Assembly (NCBI GenBank): GCA_001414345.1
Contig: LLCB01000024.1
Coordinates: 248,001 to 312,000, forward strand
Reading direction: 5' to 3'
Source: Hymenoscyphus infarciens
Taxonomy: Eukaryota > Ascomycota > Leotiomycetes > Helotiales > Helotiaceae
Length of the DNA stretch: 64,000 nucleotides
Positions 50,677-61,800 of this stretch are shown in pieces (positions within the stretch are counted from its first letter, which is position 1; each line of letters opens with the position of its first letter). Under the pieces are notes generated by a model. The model made no database searches. It had not been told where the DNA came from and saw only the letters and a program-made list of their open reading frames with translations. The translations under genes were made by a program, and so were the position numbers.

Positions 50677-50941
50677 GCTAAATCCCCTGACCCTTTTGAC
50701 TAAATCGCCTGACTCTAACCCGATTAGGCACTCTTATCGGGCTTGTATAACACTAATTCTCTATTCTAAGGGATAGTGACCTTGTTTTCGAGGTTAGGGT
50801 TAGTGGCTAGAGGTTAGGGTTAGTTAGGGTTAGGGATCGGGTATGGGTTAGGGCTAGGGCACTTTAGTAGTGTTCGGGACCGGAAAACGTCCTAATTTGG
50901 TTAGATCAGGCGATTTAGTCAAAAGGGTCAGGGGATTTAGC
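50677..50941. mobile_element. 265-bp foldback element with telomere-type hexamers in its loop
   Basis: Inverted arms of about 52 bp: 50677-50728 begins GCTAAATCCCCTGACCCTTT, and 50891-50941 is its reverse complement with a few mismatches and one single-base length difference. No coding capacity and no clear target duplication. The loop contains the TTAGGG cluster listed separately. Whether it is a mobile foldback element or a palindromic relic cannot be told from one copy. Confidence 0.75.
50791..50859 (+). repeat. Interstitial telomere-type repeat (TTAGGG x5)
   Basis: TTAGGG occurs at 50794, 50814, 50824, 50830 and 50848, with related AGGTTAGGGTTAG spacing and a trailing GGGCTAGGGC. TTAGGG is the telomere unit of most filamentous fungi. 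The copies are imperfectly spaced, as in old interstitial tracts. Confidence 0.85.
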
Positions 50942-51770
50942 AAAACTCCTTCTTCCTTGTTTATCAAGGCGCCGAGACTATCGCGTATTCCTTCTTCCAA
51001 GGCTTGTTTCTCAATCGTTCTTGGTATGTTCGAACCCCCCATGAACTAGAAGATTTCAATACGTGTCGCAAATGAATGAATGCGCATTTTCTTTTGTATC
51101 TGAGGGGACATCGCATCGGGTTTTGGCGTCTTGCACGAATGTATCGTTCTTGGATGAAGGTCTTGTAAACCGAGCCTCCAATCCCCAAATATCGAATGGA
51201 CACCCAAAATCCGGGCACCAAGTTGTCCTGGTGCGGTTTTGAAGTCGCCAGTCGCCCTTCAAAACACCAGTGTGTTGTTTCCATCTGAAGACCTGTCAAT
51301 TCGTTCTCTCTCTGGTTCTTGAAGATCTCGAAATCAAACCGTCGAAGTCTCCTCTCAAGAATGAAGAGATCATGGCGCCGAGACGATTGCCAATTTCCTC
51401 GTCTAAGGCTTGTTTTCAAACCCCTCATTATTTAAAGTTGTATGGCGAGTCGCAAACGAATGGGTCTTTTCCTTCGTGTCTGAAGAGAATCCGCATGGAT
51501 GGGGATTTGACGTCTGCTATCTTGGGAATTGTCTTGTGTCCCAAGATCCCCGCGCTTCTTTTTGGGGTTTTCGGTCATCACCAATAATGGGCCCGGTAGA
51601 TGGCGAATAACATCACTCTCAGAGGTCATCGCATGAAAGGGTTTTGACGTTTTGTATCTTGGAAGGATGGTGACTTGGACGTCTTAAAATTGACAAATTG
51701 ACTTGTATCCCAAACTCCCACGCCTTTTGAGTGGTGGTGAACAGGGGGAAACTAGTTGAGAATCCACAAA
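50942..51770. repeat. Three diverged copies of a 170-300 bp sequence
   Basis: Landmarks recur in order. GGCGCCGAGAC(T/G)AT then TTCTAAGGCTTGTTT-like text is at about 50969 and 51373. A CGCAAATGAATG-like start then a GATTTTGACGTCTT-like stretch is at about 51066, 51453 and 51600. A CCCAAAATCC / CCCAAGATCC / CCCAAACTCC string is at about 51205, 51539 and 51711. All copies are too diverged to define exact edges, and no intact reading frame runs through them. They look like a decayed tandem duplication, possibly of former coding sequence. Confidence 0.55.
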
Positions 51771-52769
51771 TCTCCAGTCAGATGGGGTTTCTCATTTCTT
51801 GGAAATATGGTGTTTGGTGGTTGAGGGGCGCTGGAAGGAGGGCCTGAGCGTAGTAGACTGGGCCGGCCGAGGCCTGGAAGGGTGATTTTATTCATTCGAC
51901 GATGATTCTGGACATTGTTCTCCTTCGTCTTCCTTTACGTGGGAGGGTTGGTAGACATCTTAAAAGCCAACGAAATGATATCGTAAGGCGGCTCTTTTGA
52001 GGCGCAATTTTTTTCAAAAAAAAAAAAAGTTTCTCTATGTCGGTCAAGAATGGAACAGGTGAGGCGAATTATGAAGAGGCTCAAAACCTCAACCTCCCCC
52101 AAAAAGTTCGAGCGTCCAACCCCCCTTCCTAAAGTCTCACGGGCAAGTTCAGACGACTTACGCTTGAATTATCTCCTGGGTATCCACCAGTTCTGTTTCG
52201 AGCGATGGCTCCTCATCGAATCAATGGAAAATCCGAAGGTTGTTATCTATAATTCGCCAATGTTTATGAAATGCCAATTGTTTCACGACGGCGAGTCGAA
52301 CTTGAGAAATGGAAGCCTCTCGATCGCGATAACTTCCGCAAATTCTTTGTACGCGAGTTTTCTCGGGGACTCCATGTGAAGTGTGTCAACTGAAATGGGT
52401 ATTGTCCCAGATCCCTTCTTGTGCAATCTGAATACGTGCGGAGTGGCGGGGAGGCTGTGGAGTGCGAGTATTTTCCTTGGGCCAAGACTTTGAAGTACAT
52501 CATCGTAGCCAAGATTTCAAGTGTGACTGGGCATTTTCTTTGGGTTCATTTCCATTGTCTCTTTCTCCCTTTCTTTCCCTCTTGTTTCTTTCTCTCCTTC
52601 GTTGAGTTGAGCTCCATGGTTGTTGTTTTTCGTCCATTTAAATTCCGCTTGCTATTTTCCGAGGCCTGCTGGCTCAGGCTTATTCTTTAATCCTGTTCTT
52701 CCTCTTTTTTGTAAATATCTTACAATAATCAAATGGCAAGGGGTTTGAATCGATTCTTTGCATGGAAAA
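51771..52769. other. Intergenic region, no supported gene
   Basis: An open frame at 52050-52379 (plus, 109 codons) has no recognisable domain. A poly-A run is at about 52017-52029. The rest is the T/C-rich leader of the next gene. Confidence 0.5.
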
Positions 52770-54170
52770 ATGCTTCATAACGAATTAAGTCCTCAGTCGG
52801 CAACCGCACTTCCACCGACGGATATATCCGACCCACCCATTCAACTTCACCAACGTCGCTTAGTCCGAGATAGAAGGCAGAGAGTTGGTCGAAGAGAGTC
52901 TGAGGAAAGCAAGACGAGATCTGTTGGGGTTGAAACCAAGGACGTTGTACAAACTGGCACGAGCTTAGGGAAAGGGTCCATTGATGGGAGCCGACCACCA
53001 ATAGCATTAGCTGCAGCTATCACCTCAGCGGCTTCCAAAAATGGAGCTGTACCATTGGCATCAACTCAAGTATGTTTACTCAACTCGTTATACTATCAAG
53101 ATGCTTATCTGACGATATAATAGATGACTTTACGTACCGTAACACGCCCATCGTCAACAGCAACCTCGAGGTTACCAGAATTTGTTCCAATAACTGTGAG
53201 TTATACATAACATAACTCAAAGCTTAATAGACACTTATGGTATATATCAGAGAACTGCTGTTGATATTGCTGTGGCGGCTCCTGCGGCGCAAAGTCCTTC
53301 GACATTCCTTACTTTGGTGAGACCAGTAAGTTAGAATGATTTCTTTTGGGTGGTATGTGACTTACAGCCTCCACCAGAGCACGTCCCAACCAGTACCACC
53401 ACCAGCCTCGAATCCAACAGCTATCCCAGTACCAGCGATACCGGCAAGTGTTCCACAGCCAGCAGTTATTCAACCCGCGGCCAGTGTTCCAGCATCACCA
53501 CCAGCTGTCATTCAACCGGCCCAACCCACAACCATCGTTCAAATGAGTACCATCGTCCAACCTACAACGATTATTCAAATGAGCACTGTCGTACAGCCAA
53601 TAACGGTTCTCCAAATGAGTACCGTTGTCCAACCAACCACCATCACCCAAGCAGTCGCAAACGTTCAACCAACTCCCGCTGTCCAATCCGCTGCATTTCC
53701 ACCCACAATCCCCATCTCGCAAGCCACAGGAGCTCAATCTCAGTCTGGTGCGGTCGCTCAGCCAACACTTTCGGCTAGCGGACAATTAAATCCTTCCCAA
53801 TCCGGATTCAGGCCCGAAATACCAACCGAAAACGTTGCAGCTGCTCTCCTAAACCCTTCCGCTTCAGCAGCTCCAAACTCGATATCCTCTGTTGGTGAGA
53901 CTGGAACGGTACCTGGCGGCGTTGCGGCTTTGATTGTATTTGGTATTCTTGGTATGCATCACCCTCCCTCATTCCACTTCTCATTCATAACCATAAATCA
54001 AGTGATGTAGTGTAGTAAGATCAATGCTAACATACGCAGGTCTCCTCGGATTTTTGTTCATCATCGTCTGGGCATGCAGAAGCCGTCATCGCGCCAAGAA
54101 GACTGAGATTTCGGTCTCGAGGGCGGGTACTAGGACCAACACCCCAGAGTTGAAGCAGGTTAAACATTGA
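52770..54170 (+). CDS. Ser/Pro/Gln-rich single-pass membrane protein with tandem repeats
   Basis: Model: exons 52770-53069, 53124-53195, 53251-53325, 53378-53951 and 54040-54170; 383 aa, introns 52-88 bp, all in frame. Not recognised. The first 125 residues are polar and Arg-rich. The centre is Pro/Ala/Val/Gln-rich and contains about four short repeats built on QMSTVVQPTTI (about residues 205-245). One strongly hydrophobic segment lies near the C-terminus (about 326-350: GGVAALIVFGILGLLGFLFIIVWAC), followed by the basic stop-transfer RSRHRAKK and a short tail. This is the outline of a fungal wall-stress-sensor-like or mucin-like surface protein, but no signal peptide is visible. The true 5' exon may therefore lie upstream. 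Exons 4-5 are well supported, exons 1-3 less so. The 3' splice site of exon 4 (CCACCAG) was chosen to keep the repeat frame. Confidence 0.62.
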
Positions 54171-55840
54171 GGTTAAGCGATGGAAGATGTGTATATATTG
54201 TTTTCAAGAATCATATGTATACAACTAGTTATCCGGTTCGGATTTTGTGTGTTTTTTCCCTGCTGTCGACTGGCCTGGTTTTGGGATGAGAAAGGGGGCA
54301 TCTTTTGGTGCTGGCCACCGACGATGTCGGTTTCTCTTTTGGCGAGGGGGAAGTTTAATTTTCTTGTGGTGGGTCGGTTTCCGGAAGATTTTAATTTGTT
54401 GTATGTATATATTTCCATATTAGAATAAGGAGAATTGGAAATTTTCCTCCCCTCGGAATATTTTTGAGATGTTATGTACAGTGTAAGAGCCATCGTCTCT
54501 TCCGCGTTCTATGTACACTTGATCTAAGCGATATCCTATAAAACAACCACGATTAATCAAATAGGTTATGCGAACGTGTTAGGCTAATTGACTTCGTTGT
54601 TTTCCCAACTCTCCCCAAACAAATTTTCAAGGGCTCCACAAGACCGTTCAAGGGTATACCAAGAAGGAGAATCAAACTTGGACTTTTCCTCTCAAGAATG
54701 TATCTTGCGAAAACATCTTAGCGAGAAACCGTGGACTTAGAGAAAGAAAGAGGCTCGGTATTCATCTCAAGTAAAAAATGGGCTCAAGACGCTGCGAAAT
54801 TGAGAGGGCGCAATTCATCTTCCCAATTAGCGAGAGAAAAAAGCGCCAAAGTACTCTATACGACAAAGGCTATTTACTTCTTATCTTTCAGCGATACGTA
54901 AAATCTTATGTGGTCCTACTACAAACGGTCCTTGGAATGGAAAAGGGTCGTGTTATCCTTTTCTCGTTTTAAGTATTTACTCTCATGAATATCATGTCGT
55001 TTTGGTTACTGAACTTGCATCTTTGCCCAGTATCATTCATCAAGCGATATAAGTATAGGTGAAGCTTTCAAAGTCAGTTTTGACCAGGCCCACAAATCCA
55101 GTACATACAAGGATCTGATGACAAAAGTTCTTGTACTCCTACAAGTATTGGAGAAAGAATAACTTTTGCAATAACAGCTTAAGAATTTGAAGTCTAGCTT
55201 CGTACCTTTGTAAAATGACAGATGAATAAGTTGCGTATATCTTTAATTGAGCAATTTGAGCTTCAATCTCATTTCTTCGTTTCGCCAATTGAATCGAAAC
55301 ACTGGGCATGCAAAAACTCTATAGCAATCTGTTCCTTGTCGTGGTTGATCCCACAGAATTGAAGAAAGTAGGGATGCTGGAAGCCAGAACATATGAGTTG
55401 TTAGAAAAGCTGGAAGGCCAGAGCGACCCTGTAGTGGATCTTGGGTTTTGAATAGTTGGGAAGTGACTAAAAGGTTTGTGAATAAATGGTCATGGGTTCT
55501 TGATGGTTGTGTGGATTAATATGTTCCAAGTAACTACTGGAGGGCAAAGTGATTTTGAGGGAGTATTTATTCCCTAAGATATCAGAAGAAGTAATTTGAT
55601 GGTTTTTGTTAGCTTGATTGTTTGCTAAAATCACCTGAGTACTAGAATTGATCCTCTCATTTCAATGGATGGACTTTTGTATACTTGACATATGACTTGA
55701 GGGGCTTTCCTCACCAGCAGTAGATAAGTGAGCAAACTAGCTTAGAGTATCTATATCTTATCTCTTACTGCAAAACGTTCGTTTCTCATGCTCGTTTCTC
55801 AAGAAAATCCGTTCAAGAAGTTCAAAAGAAGAATATCAAT
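54171..55840. other. Intergenic region, no supported gene
   Basis: 1.7 kb of unremarkable, mildly AT-rich sequence. No domain, RNA gene or repeat recognised. Confidence 0.55.
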
Positions 55841-56479
55841 ATGGTTTGCATACTTCTACTCTCTCTTGCCAATGTCCCCTTTAACCCAGCGGGTGTACGC
55901 TTCCAGCGACTACCAAGCACCACTGTTGCTACCGTGATGCGCGCTAGGGATGCTAATGTGGCAGAGAATATCGTGTCTGCCTGTGGGAGCACCCTCAAGG
56001 TTATCGTTCTTACACGCTGGGAACTGCATCGAGGGAATGGCCAGCTCTTTAGGGTGATTAAAGAATGGGTCTAGGAAGGTGGTACAATCATCATGGGTTG
56101 CTTCTCCCACCAAGATCTTGCCCCCGATGACTTCAAGAGCAGTATGTTAACGTGGCAGTTACCGTTGGCATTGGGGCAAGTCTTGCTTCCTCGTACGTAC
56201 CTTTTCAATGCCGAAAACATCCTTTACCGGAACAAGGCTCATAGTTACAATAATTCATAAACTCTGCAAAGCAGCCATGTTAGTACAAACATTGGCCAAA
56301 ACAATTGCCTCTATTTCGGACCACCACTACAGGGCGAGGAGGGAGAGACCATAATCACCCAAAACACCATGACTCCAATTGCATTTACGAAAGTTAGAGA
56401 AGGACGTTTGGGTTGTCTAGCAAACTTGTCGGCGGAGGGAGCATTGGTAAATGTTGTACTGAGGATGTGTGGTCTGTAA
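55841..56479 (+). pseudogene. Paralogue of the 56925 gene with two nonsense codons
   Basis: A single uninterrupted frame of 213 codons from ATG 55841 to TAA 56477-56479. It is broken only by in-frame TAG at 56072-56074 and TAA at 56258-56260, with no frameshift. It aligns with the neighbour at 56925-57542 in the same orientation. The start CILLLSLANVP corresponds to SVLLLSLRADE; EGGTIIMGCF to SGGTLIMACE; and the end PIAFTKVREGRLGCLANL and RMCGL to VAVAFRKVEKGYLGYIGD and AMCGL. Both stops can arise from a CpA-to-TpA change (CAG to TAG, CAA to TAA), as RIP would cause. A conventional intron removing either stop was not found, but I cannot exclude one. Confidence 0.75.
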
Positions 56480-56924
56480 AAGGAGGAAATGCCCAAGAAC
56501 CATGAGCTAGACTGAATATGATTTCATCTCATGATATTGAAAAACACAAAAAGAAAACTGCTGCATTCCTCACTTTCCTTGCTTATACCTGCCTTCACTT
56601 CAGATGTGCAAAAAATGCCTAGGGTAACGGAAAGTTTTGTTCGAGAGTATTCAGAGTTCTAATTGTTCGAATTCTTGGACCTTTTCGTGAGGCAGGTGCA
56701 ATCGTCGAAGCTCATAATTTTATTGGCTTCTCCCATAAGCCTATAACTCACTGCCAGAAACAAAAAAAGTGCCACTGAGCCTTTTGTGAATTCAATCGGG
56801 CCATCTTTTATTAAACCAGGTACTCGTCTTTCTCGGGAGTGTCAACTCCAAACCACTTGAACCTAGTGTGTAAGCCCACAACCCAGAACTTCATGATCTC
56901 GTACTGACACTTTCTAGATCAAAA

Positions 56925-57542
56925 ATGGCGAACCCACAATCCGTTCTCCTCCTCTCTTTGAGAGCAGACGAATCACCACTGCTGGAAAACAAGTATCACC
57001 ACCTCTTGACTCACCTTCGAGCCAAAGCCGAAGTCCATCAAATCACCGATCCGAAGTTCGCCAACGACTATCTAGAGAATGCCTCAATCCTCTCAAACAC
57101 AAAGGCCATCATTCTCACCGACTCCGGAATGACAGCACAAAGCCCCAATAGTGTTTTCAGTCACAACTTGGTTAGATACGTGAAGTCGGGGGGTACCTTG
57201 ATAATGGCATGTGAGTGGAGCTACACGTTTTCGGATTCGGAATTTAGGAAGTACATGTCGTGCGTATGGGAGGCAGGTTGGGGACATGGTACAATTACCA
57301 AAGGAGATTTCGGGGTTGAAGATGTTTACCCTCGAGGAGGTCCACGTGCACTCAAGCCGTACAACATGCTAGCCGTGCTGCTAGAGGGCGTTGACCCAGA
57401 TGACATATTGTATCGTGGGGAGGACGCATCGGATGTTGCTGTTGCATTCAGAAAGGTCGAAAAAGGATATTTGGGATATATCGGCGATGTGAAATGGGAA
57501 ACTGGCTCAACGGAAGTGTTGCTTGCAATGTGCGGTCTTTGA
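56925..57542 (+). CDS. Small conserved fungal protein, possible glutamine-amidotransferase-like (ThuA-type) fold
   Basis: Single exon, 205 aa, start ATG 56925 preceded by a good AAAATGG context. The fold is suggested by alternating strands and helices: SVLLLSLRADES, then a helix, AEVHQITD, TKAIILTDSGMT, YVKSGGTLIMACEWS. It ends in KVEKGYLGYIGDVKWE and LLAMCGL. I remember proteins of this outline as a widespread uncharacterised fungal family, but no catalytic triad is evident, so I give no enzyme function. No signal peptide or membrane segment, so probably cytosolic. The same-strand copy at 55841-56479 ends 446 bp upstream and is its broken paralogue. Confidence 0.8.
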   Translation: MANPQSVLLLSLRADESPLLENKYHHLLTHLRAKAEVHQITDPKFANDYLENASILSNTKAIILTDSGMTAQSPNSVFSHNLVRYVKSGGTLIMACEWSYTFSDSEFRKYMSCVWEAGWGHGTITKGDFGVEDVYPRGGPRALKPYNMLAVLLEGVDPDDILYRGEDASDVAVAFRKVEKGYLGYIGDVKWETGSTEVLLAMCGL

Positions 57543-57854
57543 GATCGTGTTCAGGCGGGTTGCTGGCTATTTTTTATCATCGTTGCTTTCAAAACAATAT
57601 CTCATCATCAAAATTTCCGAGCAATCGAGCCTTGAAAAACTGGCGGAGGCTATCTATCACCACCAGAGGGTGCAACTGTTGGTTCGGATGAGGTTGTAAA
57701 AATATAACAAAAATCTTATTAAAGGTCGCGATGGGCGTCGTTTTCAAAGCAGCCTCACGACGCGCCTCAAACCCAAGGCCGCCAAAAAAAGTATATCCAG
57801 AGCCTCAACCCAAATCCATCTCAAGCCACCCAATTCCTCACACCACATCCAAAT
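57543..57854. other. Intergenic region
   Basis: 3' flank of the 56925 gene and leader of bL33m. The open frame from 57731 is leader sequence rich in Pro and Ser codons, not a separate gene. Confidence 0.6.
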
Positions 57855-58385
57855 ATGGCAAAAAAAGGTATCTATACCCTCAATTCCCTTCCCCAACCCA
57901 AGCTCTCTTTCCTACTTCCAGCCAACTCCCGGACCTTGCAGTCCCCCAATCACCCAATACCTCCTAAATACCAGCAGCTAACCTTTCACCCTCACAGTCA
58001 AATCCCGCACCATCTCAGTGCGCCTCATGTCCATGGCCCTAACCGGCTACTACAAAACCCTCATGCGACCGCGTGTCCACCGACCTCTCAGCATGCTGAA
58101 ATACGATCCCGTCGGTACGTTTCCCGCCCTTGTCGAGATTCCCCTTCCCAAACCCCCCTTCCGCTCTGAAATCCCATGGATCTCTGCGTGTGTTCCCGGC
58201 ATACATGGCATAGCATATTTGGGGAACGAACAGAGTGGCCAGACACAAGGAAAACATCGTAGCTTCACGGGGAGAGGAGATAAATGGCAGAGCACACAAG
58301 GCTTGCTACGAATGGAGTGCTAACTTACCTCGTCATAGTACGAAAGAAGGTCCTATTCCTTGAAGTAAAGCGCGGTGGAAAATAG
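57855..58385 (+). CDS. Mitochondrial large-subunit ribosomal protein bL33m
   Basis: Three exons, 57855-57867, 57998-58114 and 58339-58385, giving 58 aa; introns 130 and 224 bp, both in frame with phase 1 junctions. The protein reads [14 protein letters not shown], then [37 protein letters not shown] and EVKRGGK. Length, the KSRT start, the GYYKT block, PLSMLKYDP and the basic end match fungal mitochondrial L33. It is a structural component of the mitochondrial large ribosomal subunit. The first exon is only 13 nt (MAKK plus one base). Basic residues at the start can serve mitochondrial import; no cleaved presequence is expected in this family. No ORF search would detect it in full. Confidence 0.92.
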
Positions 58386-58846
58386 ACGTCACATTACAAC
58401 TCCTAGAATCCCTACCACATGGCATAATACTGTTGGGATTTTATGGTGTACGAAGAATTGCCTCTTGCTGCGGCCAAAAAAGTGACGGAAAAAGGATTGG
58501 GTTTGCGCATTGTGTATACTAGGAAGAAAACATAGCATGGGATGGCGTTTAGGGTTTACAATCACAGTCACAATACACAGTATGAGATATTTCGAATCTT
58601 TTCATTCATTCATTGGAGCAACTCGAGCCCGAGCAAATACATGTTAATACCTACATGTTGGTATCTAGCGGACGGAACAACATTCTAAAGCAAGAGATCA
58701 TCTCAAACTCGATTAGTACAGCAACATTCTGAAAAAGACCAGCCAGATGAGATGTGCAACAATTCCTTCTCTCAACCTCTTATGAATTCAGCAACATTTT
58801 GACAAAGCTCAGCTAAATGAAATAGGCAACAACTTCATGATCTCCT
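58386..58846. other. Intergenic region between convergent genes
   Basis: Shared 3' flank of bL33m and the coiled-coil gene. Nothing recognised. Confidence 0.6.
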
Positions 58847-61800
58847 TCATCGTCTGACAAGGTTCCTAGCTTTCGGAGCCGCAGTAGGAGGCGGAAGTGA
58901 TACTCGGGGGGAGACCGAAGAGAGTGCAGGTTCAGGTGCAGCGATTGGTGAAGAGCGGGTAGAGGTTCTTCTAGCAGGGGCCAATGGTGGAGGCATCTTG
59001 GATCTGTTATTGCTCAAAGTTCGAGTCATCATGGCCTTAGGGGCCTTGGGAGATACGAGTTCCGATTCGGCTTTCCGCTTTGTACCTAAGCCTTTGACCG
59101 TACTATTCCGGCGGCACACTCCTACCTGGTCTCTGTTCGATGTGGAGCCAGATGCCACCCGATTATAGGGATTCTTTGGCGCAACTTTGAATTTGTTTGG
59201 GGATGTATGCGTAATGGGCTGATCCAATGGCGCTCCCATATTGATTTCTCGGAAACCATAACTCGTAGAGCTAGGTTTCAAAGCGCTCTTGAGCGTAGAA
59301 GCAGCAGTCTTGCGGTGGCTCGGTTGTCTTGCTGGGTTTGAAAATTGCCGAGTCGGCTGGTAATCGGATGGAGTCGGCTCTACCATAGTTGACGATGGGG
59401 GTTTACTTGCCTTCTTTGCTCTCGCCTTCTCATACACTGTACCAAGTTGTTCGTAGTCAACATCAAACTCGTCAACGTCAGTAAGTGCACTATTCGCACT
59501 CGAGTGTCCAGAGTCCATTGCAGAAAATGGTTTCAAAGGGGTGCTCTGCACAGGCTGAGAGGACAATAGGGTGCGGGAAGCTTGAGACGCCCCTCGCCCA
59601 GAACCGAGGCTTTCAACATCGGCTTCATGATAGTGTATTCCAGTAGGCTCTTGAGGTCGTGGTTCAGAATCTGGCGCAGATTTCAGAGTAGCATTCGAAC
59701 CTCGAGAGTTGGTTGCATTCCCAAGTATGTTGGTGCTAGCAGCTCTAGGAGGTCCTAAACGTCCGGATGGTCTGCGCTTTGGAGGCAAGGAGGGTTCTCT
59801 TAGGTTGACCAGAGGCATATGCAAATTATCTTGGGAGTCCTCGATGTCTTCCTCTAATTGGGTTTCCGGAATCTCTTTTTGACGAGTGAAATGCTTTTGC
59901 GAGTTCTTCCGAAGCATGTTTCTCGGAGTATCCATCTTTTGAGAAAGATGAGGCCGCAAAACCGCGTCATCTTCTCTCATCGCAGCATTCGCTTGAAGCA
60001 CCGAGTTTTGCTTCAAAAGCGCCTCCTTCTCTGCAGCAACCTGACCGGGCTTCACGGATTTCACAAGCTCTGCTTTCAGATCCGCGATTTGATTCTGAAG
60101 CACCCCCTTTTCTGTGGCAACCTGGGTAAGCTTCATAGACTTTGCAAGCTCTGCTTTCAGGTCTGCAATTTGATTCTGAAGCGCCTCCTTCTCTGCAGCA
60201 ACCTGATCAGACTTCACGGATTTCGCAAGCTCTGCTTTCAGATCCGAGACGTGATTATGGAGCATTTCATTCTCGGCAGCAAGCTCATTAGTATGTTTCT
60301 GAGCTTTAGCTCTGCTGCTCTCATATGACTTCCGACGCCGCTCTTCTTCCTCGTGTAACTTCTTGTTATCTTCGAGCTGTGTAGTTGATTTTGACTTCAA
60401 CTGGCTAAGTTCAGCATCGACCTCCTGGAGCGTTTGTTTGAGACTCTTGATCTTTCGGTCGGATTGAAAGGTGGACTCCTTTCTGACCTTCTCGGCAATC
60501 TCATCTTCCTTTTTCTTCTCGGCTGTGAAGGAATTACGAAGTTCTTGTTTTTCCTTCTCGTGGCGACTACACCGACTTTCATACTCCCCGACTGTCCCTT
60601 GAAGACTCAGGTTCTCTTCTTGCAAACGAGTCAACTCCTGTAATTGCCCTCGGAGGCTTAAGTTCGTGCCCTCAAGTTCCTCGATTTTGGCAACCAATCG
60701 TGGGTCTTCTCTCGGCAAGGCCTGTGCGGCTTCCAGCTCCTGCGTCTTTGATTCTAACTGGCTGCGGCAGTCATTTAGATGACGCCGACTGTCTTCGAGT
60801 TCTCCCGCTAGCTTTTCCTTTTCCTGCTTCGCAGAACTCTCAGTAGCGGATAGAGAATTATTCTTTTGCTGGAGCTCCGAAACTTGAGCTTCGAGTTTGG
60901 TCTGTTTCTGGACATCACCCACGAAACCGCTGAGCGACGCCTCGAAATCTGCGGCGAGTTTAGATACGACTTGTTCGGTAGACGCCATGACATCTTGCGA
61001 AGGAGATGGAGGCTGTGGAATTTGAGCGAAAAGATTTTCAATTATCTTCACCAATGGGGACGATGGTTGGATTTCGTGTGTCTTGAGTTCATTGAGGATT
61101 TTTGTGGCTTCGTCAAACCTAGAAGGATCAGCCTTGGAATTATGGTAGCTTACCCGAGGGGGGAGGGTGACTTACTTGTTCTGAAGGGAAGTCTCCGAAG
61201 AGAGTAATTCGGCCAATGGTCCGTTTTCCTTGGACAATTCCATGGTAACCTTCTGAGGCAGATTTTCCAACGTACTAATGAACTTCGTATGTGCCTCCTT
61301 CTCCCCATTCAATTGCTTCTGAAACTTTTCAGCCTTACTTCTCTCTTGCTGTGCCGCGAGTAAATATTTGTCCATATCCGCTCTTTGACTTTTGATGGTT
61401 TGCGCGTGATTAGCGTTTGCTTGCTTCACTAAATAGTAGCGTTAGAAAAAGCTGACTTGCAATTTAGAATACAATACTAACCTGCTTCTAGCTCCTCCTT
61501 GATGGCCTTTTTCTCACCCATAACTGTGTTTATCGATTAGCGCTGAGGTGAGTTAGGAAATGAATAATTTCAACCTTACCTTGTTCAAGAGTTTTTTTTG
61601 CTTCGGCAGCAGTCTTTTCTGCGTCTGCAAGCGTTCTCAGTTCTGCCTTTGCACTCCTAAGTTCGTCGAGAGCGTTCGTAATCTTTTCCGCAGCTGCTTT
61701 ATTCTTGTTTGCGGCTTCTTGGTTAATACGTGCGGCTTCATCATTCTTGCTTGCGGTAGCCTCATTCTCCTGTTTAGAAGCCTTGATTTCTACTGCTGCT

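Noticed and set aside
50794..50859. A true chromosome end
   Set aside because: The hexamers are few, interrupted, enclosed by inverted arms, and normal genes continue on both sides.
52050..52379. 109-codon plus-strand open frame
   Set aside because: No domain or splice continuation; it sits downstream of decayed repeats and may be a relic, but this cannot be shown.
57731..57967. Separate 78-codon gene upstream of bL33m
   Set aside because: The frame overlaps the bL33m start and first intron and reads as Pro/Ser-rich leader sequence.
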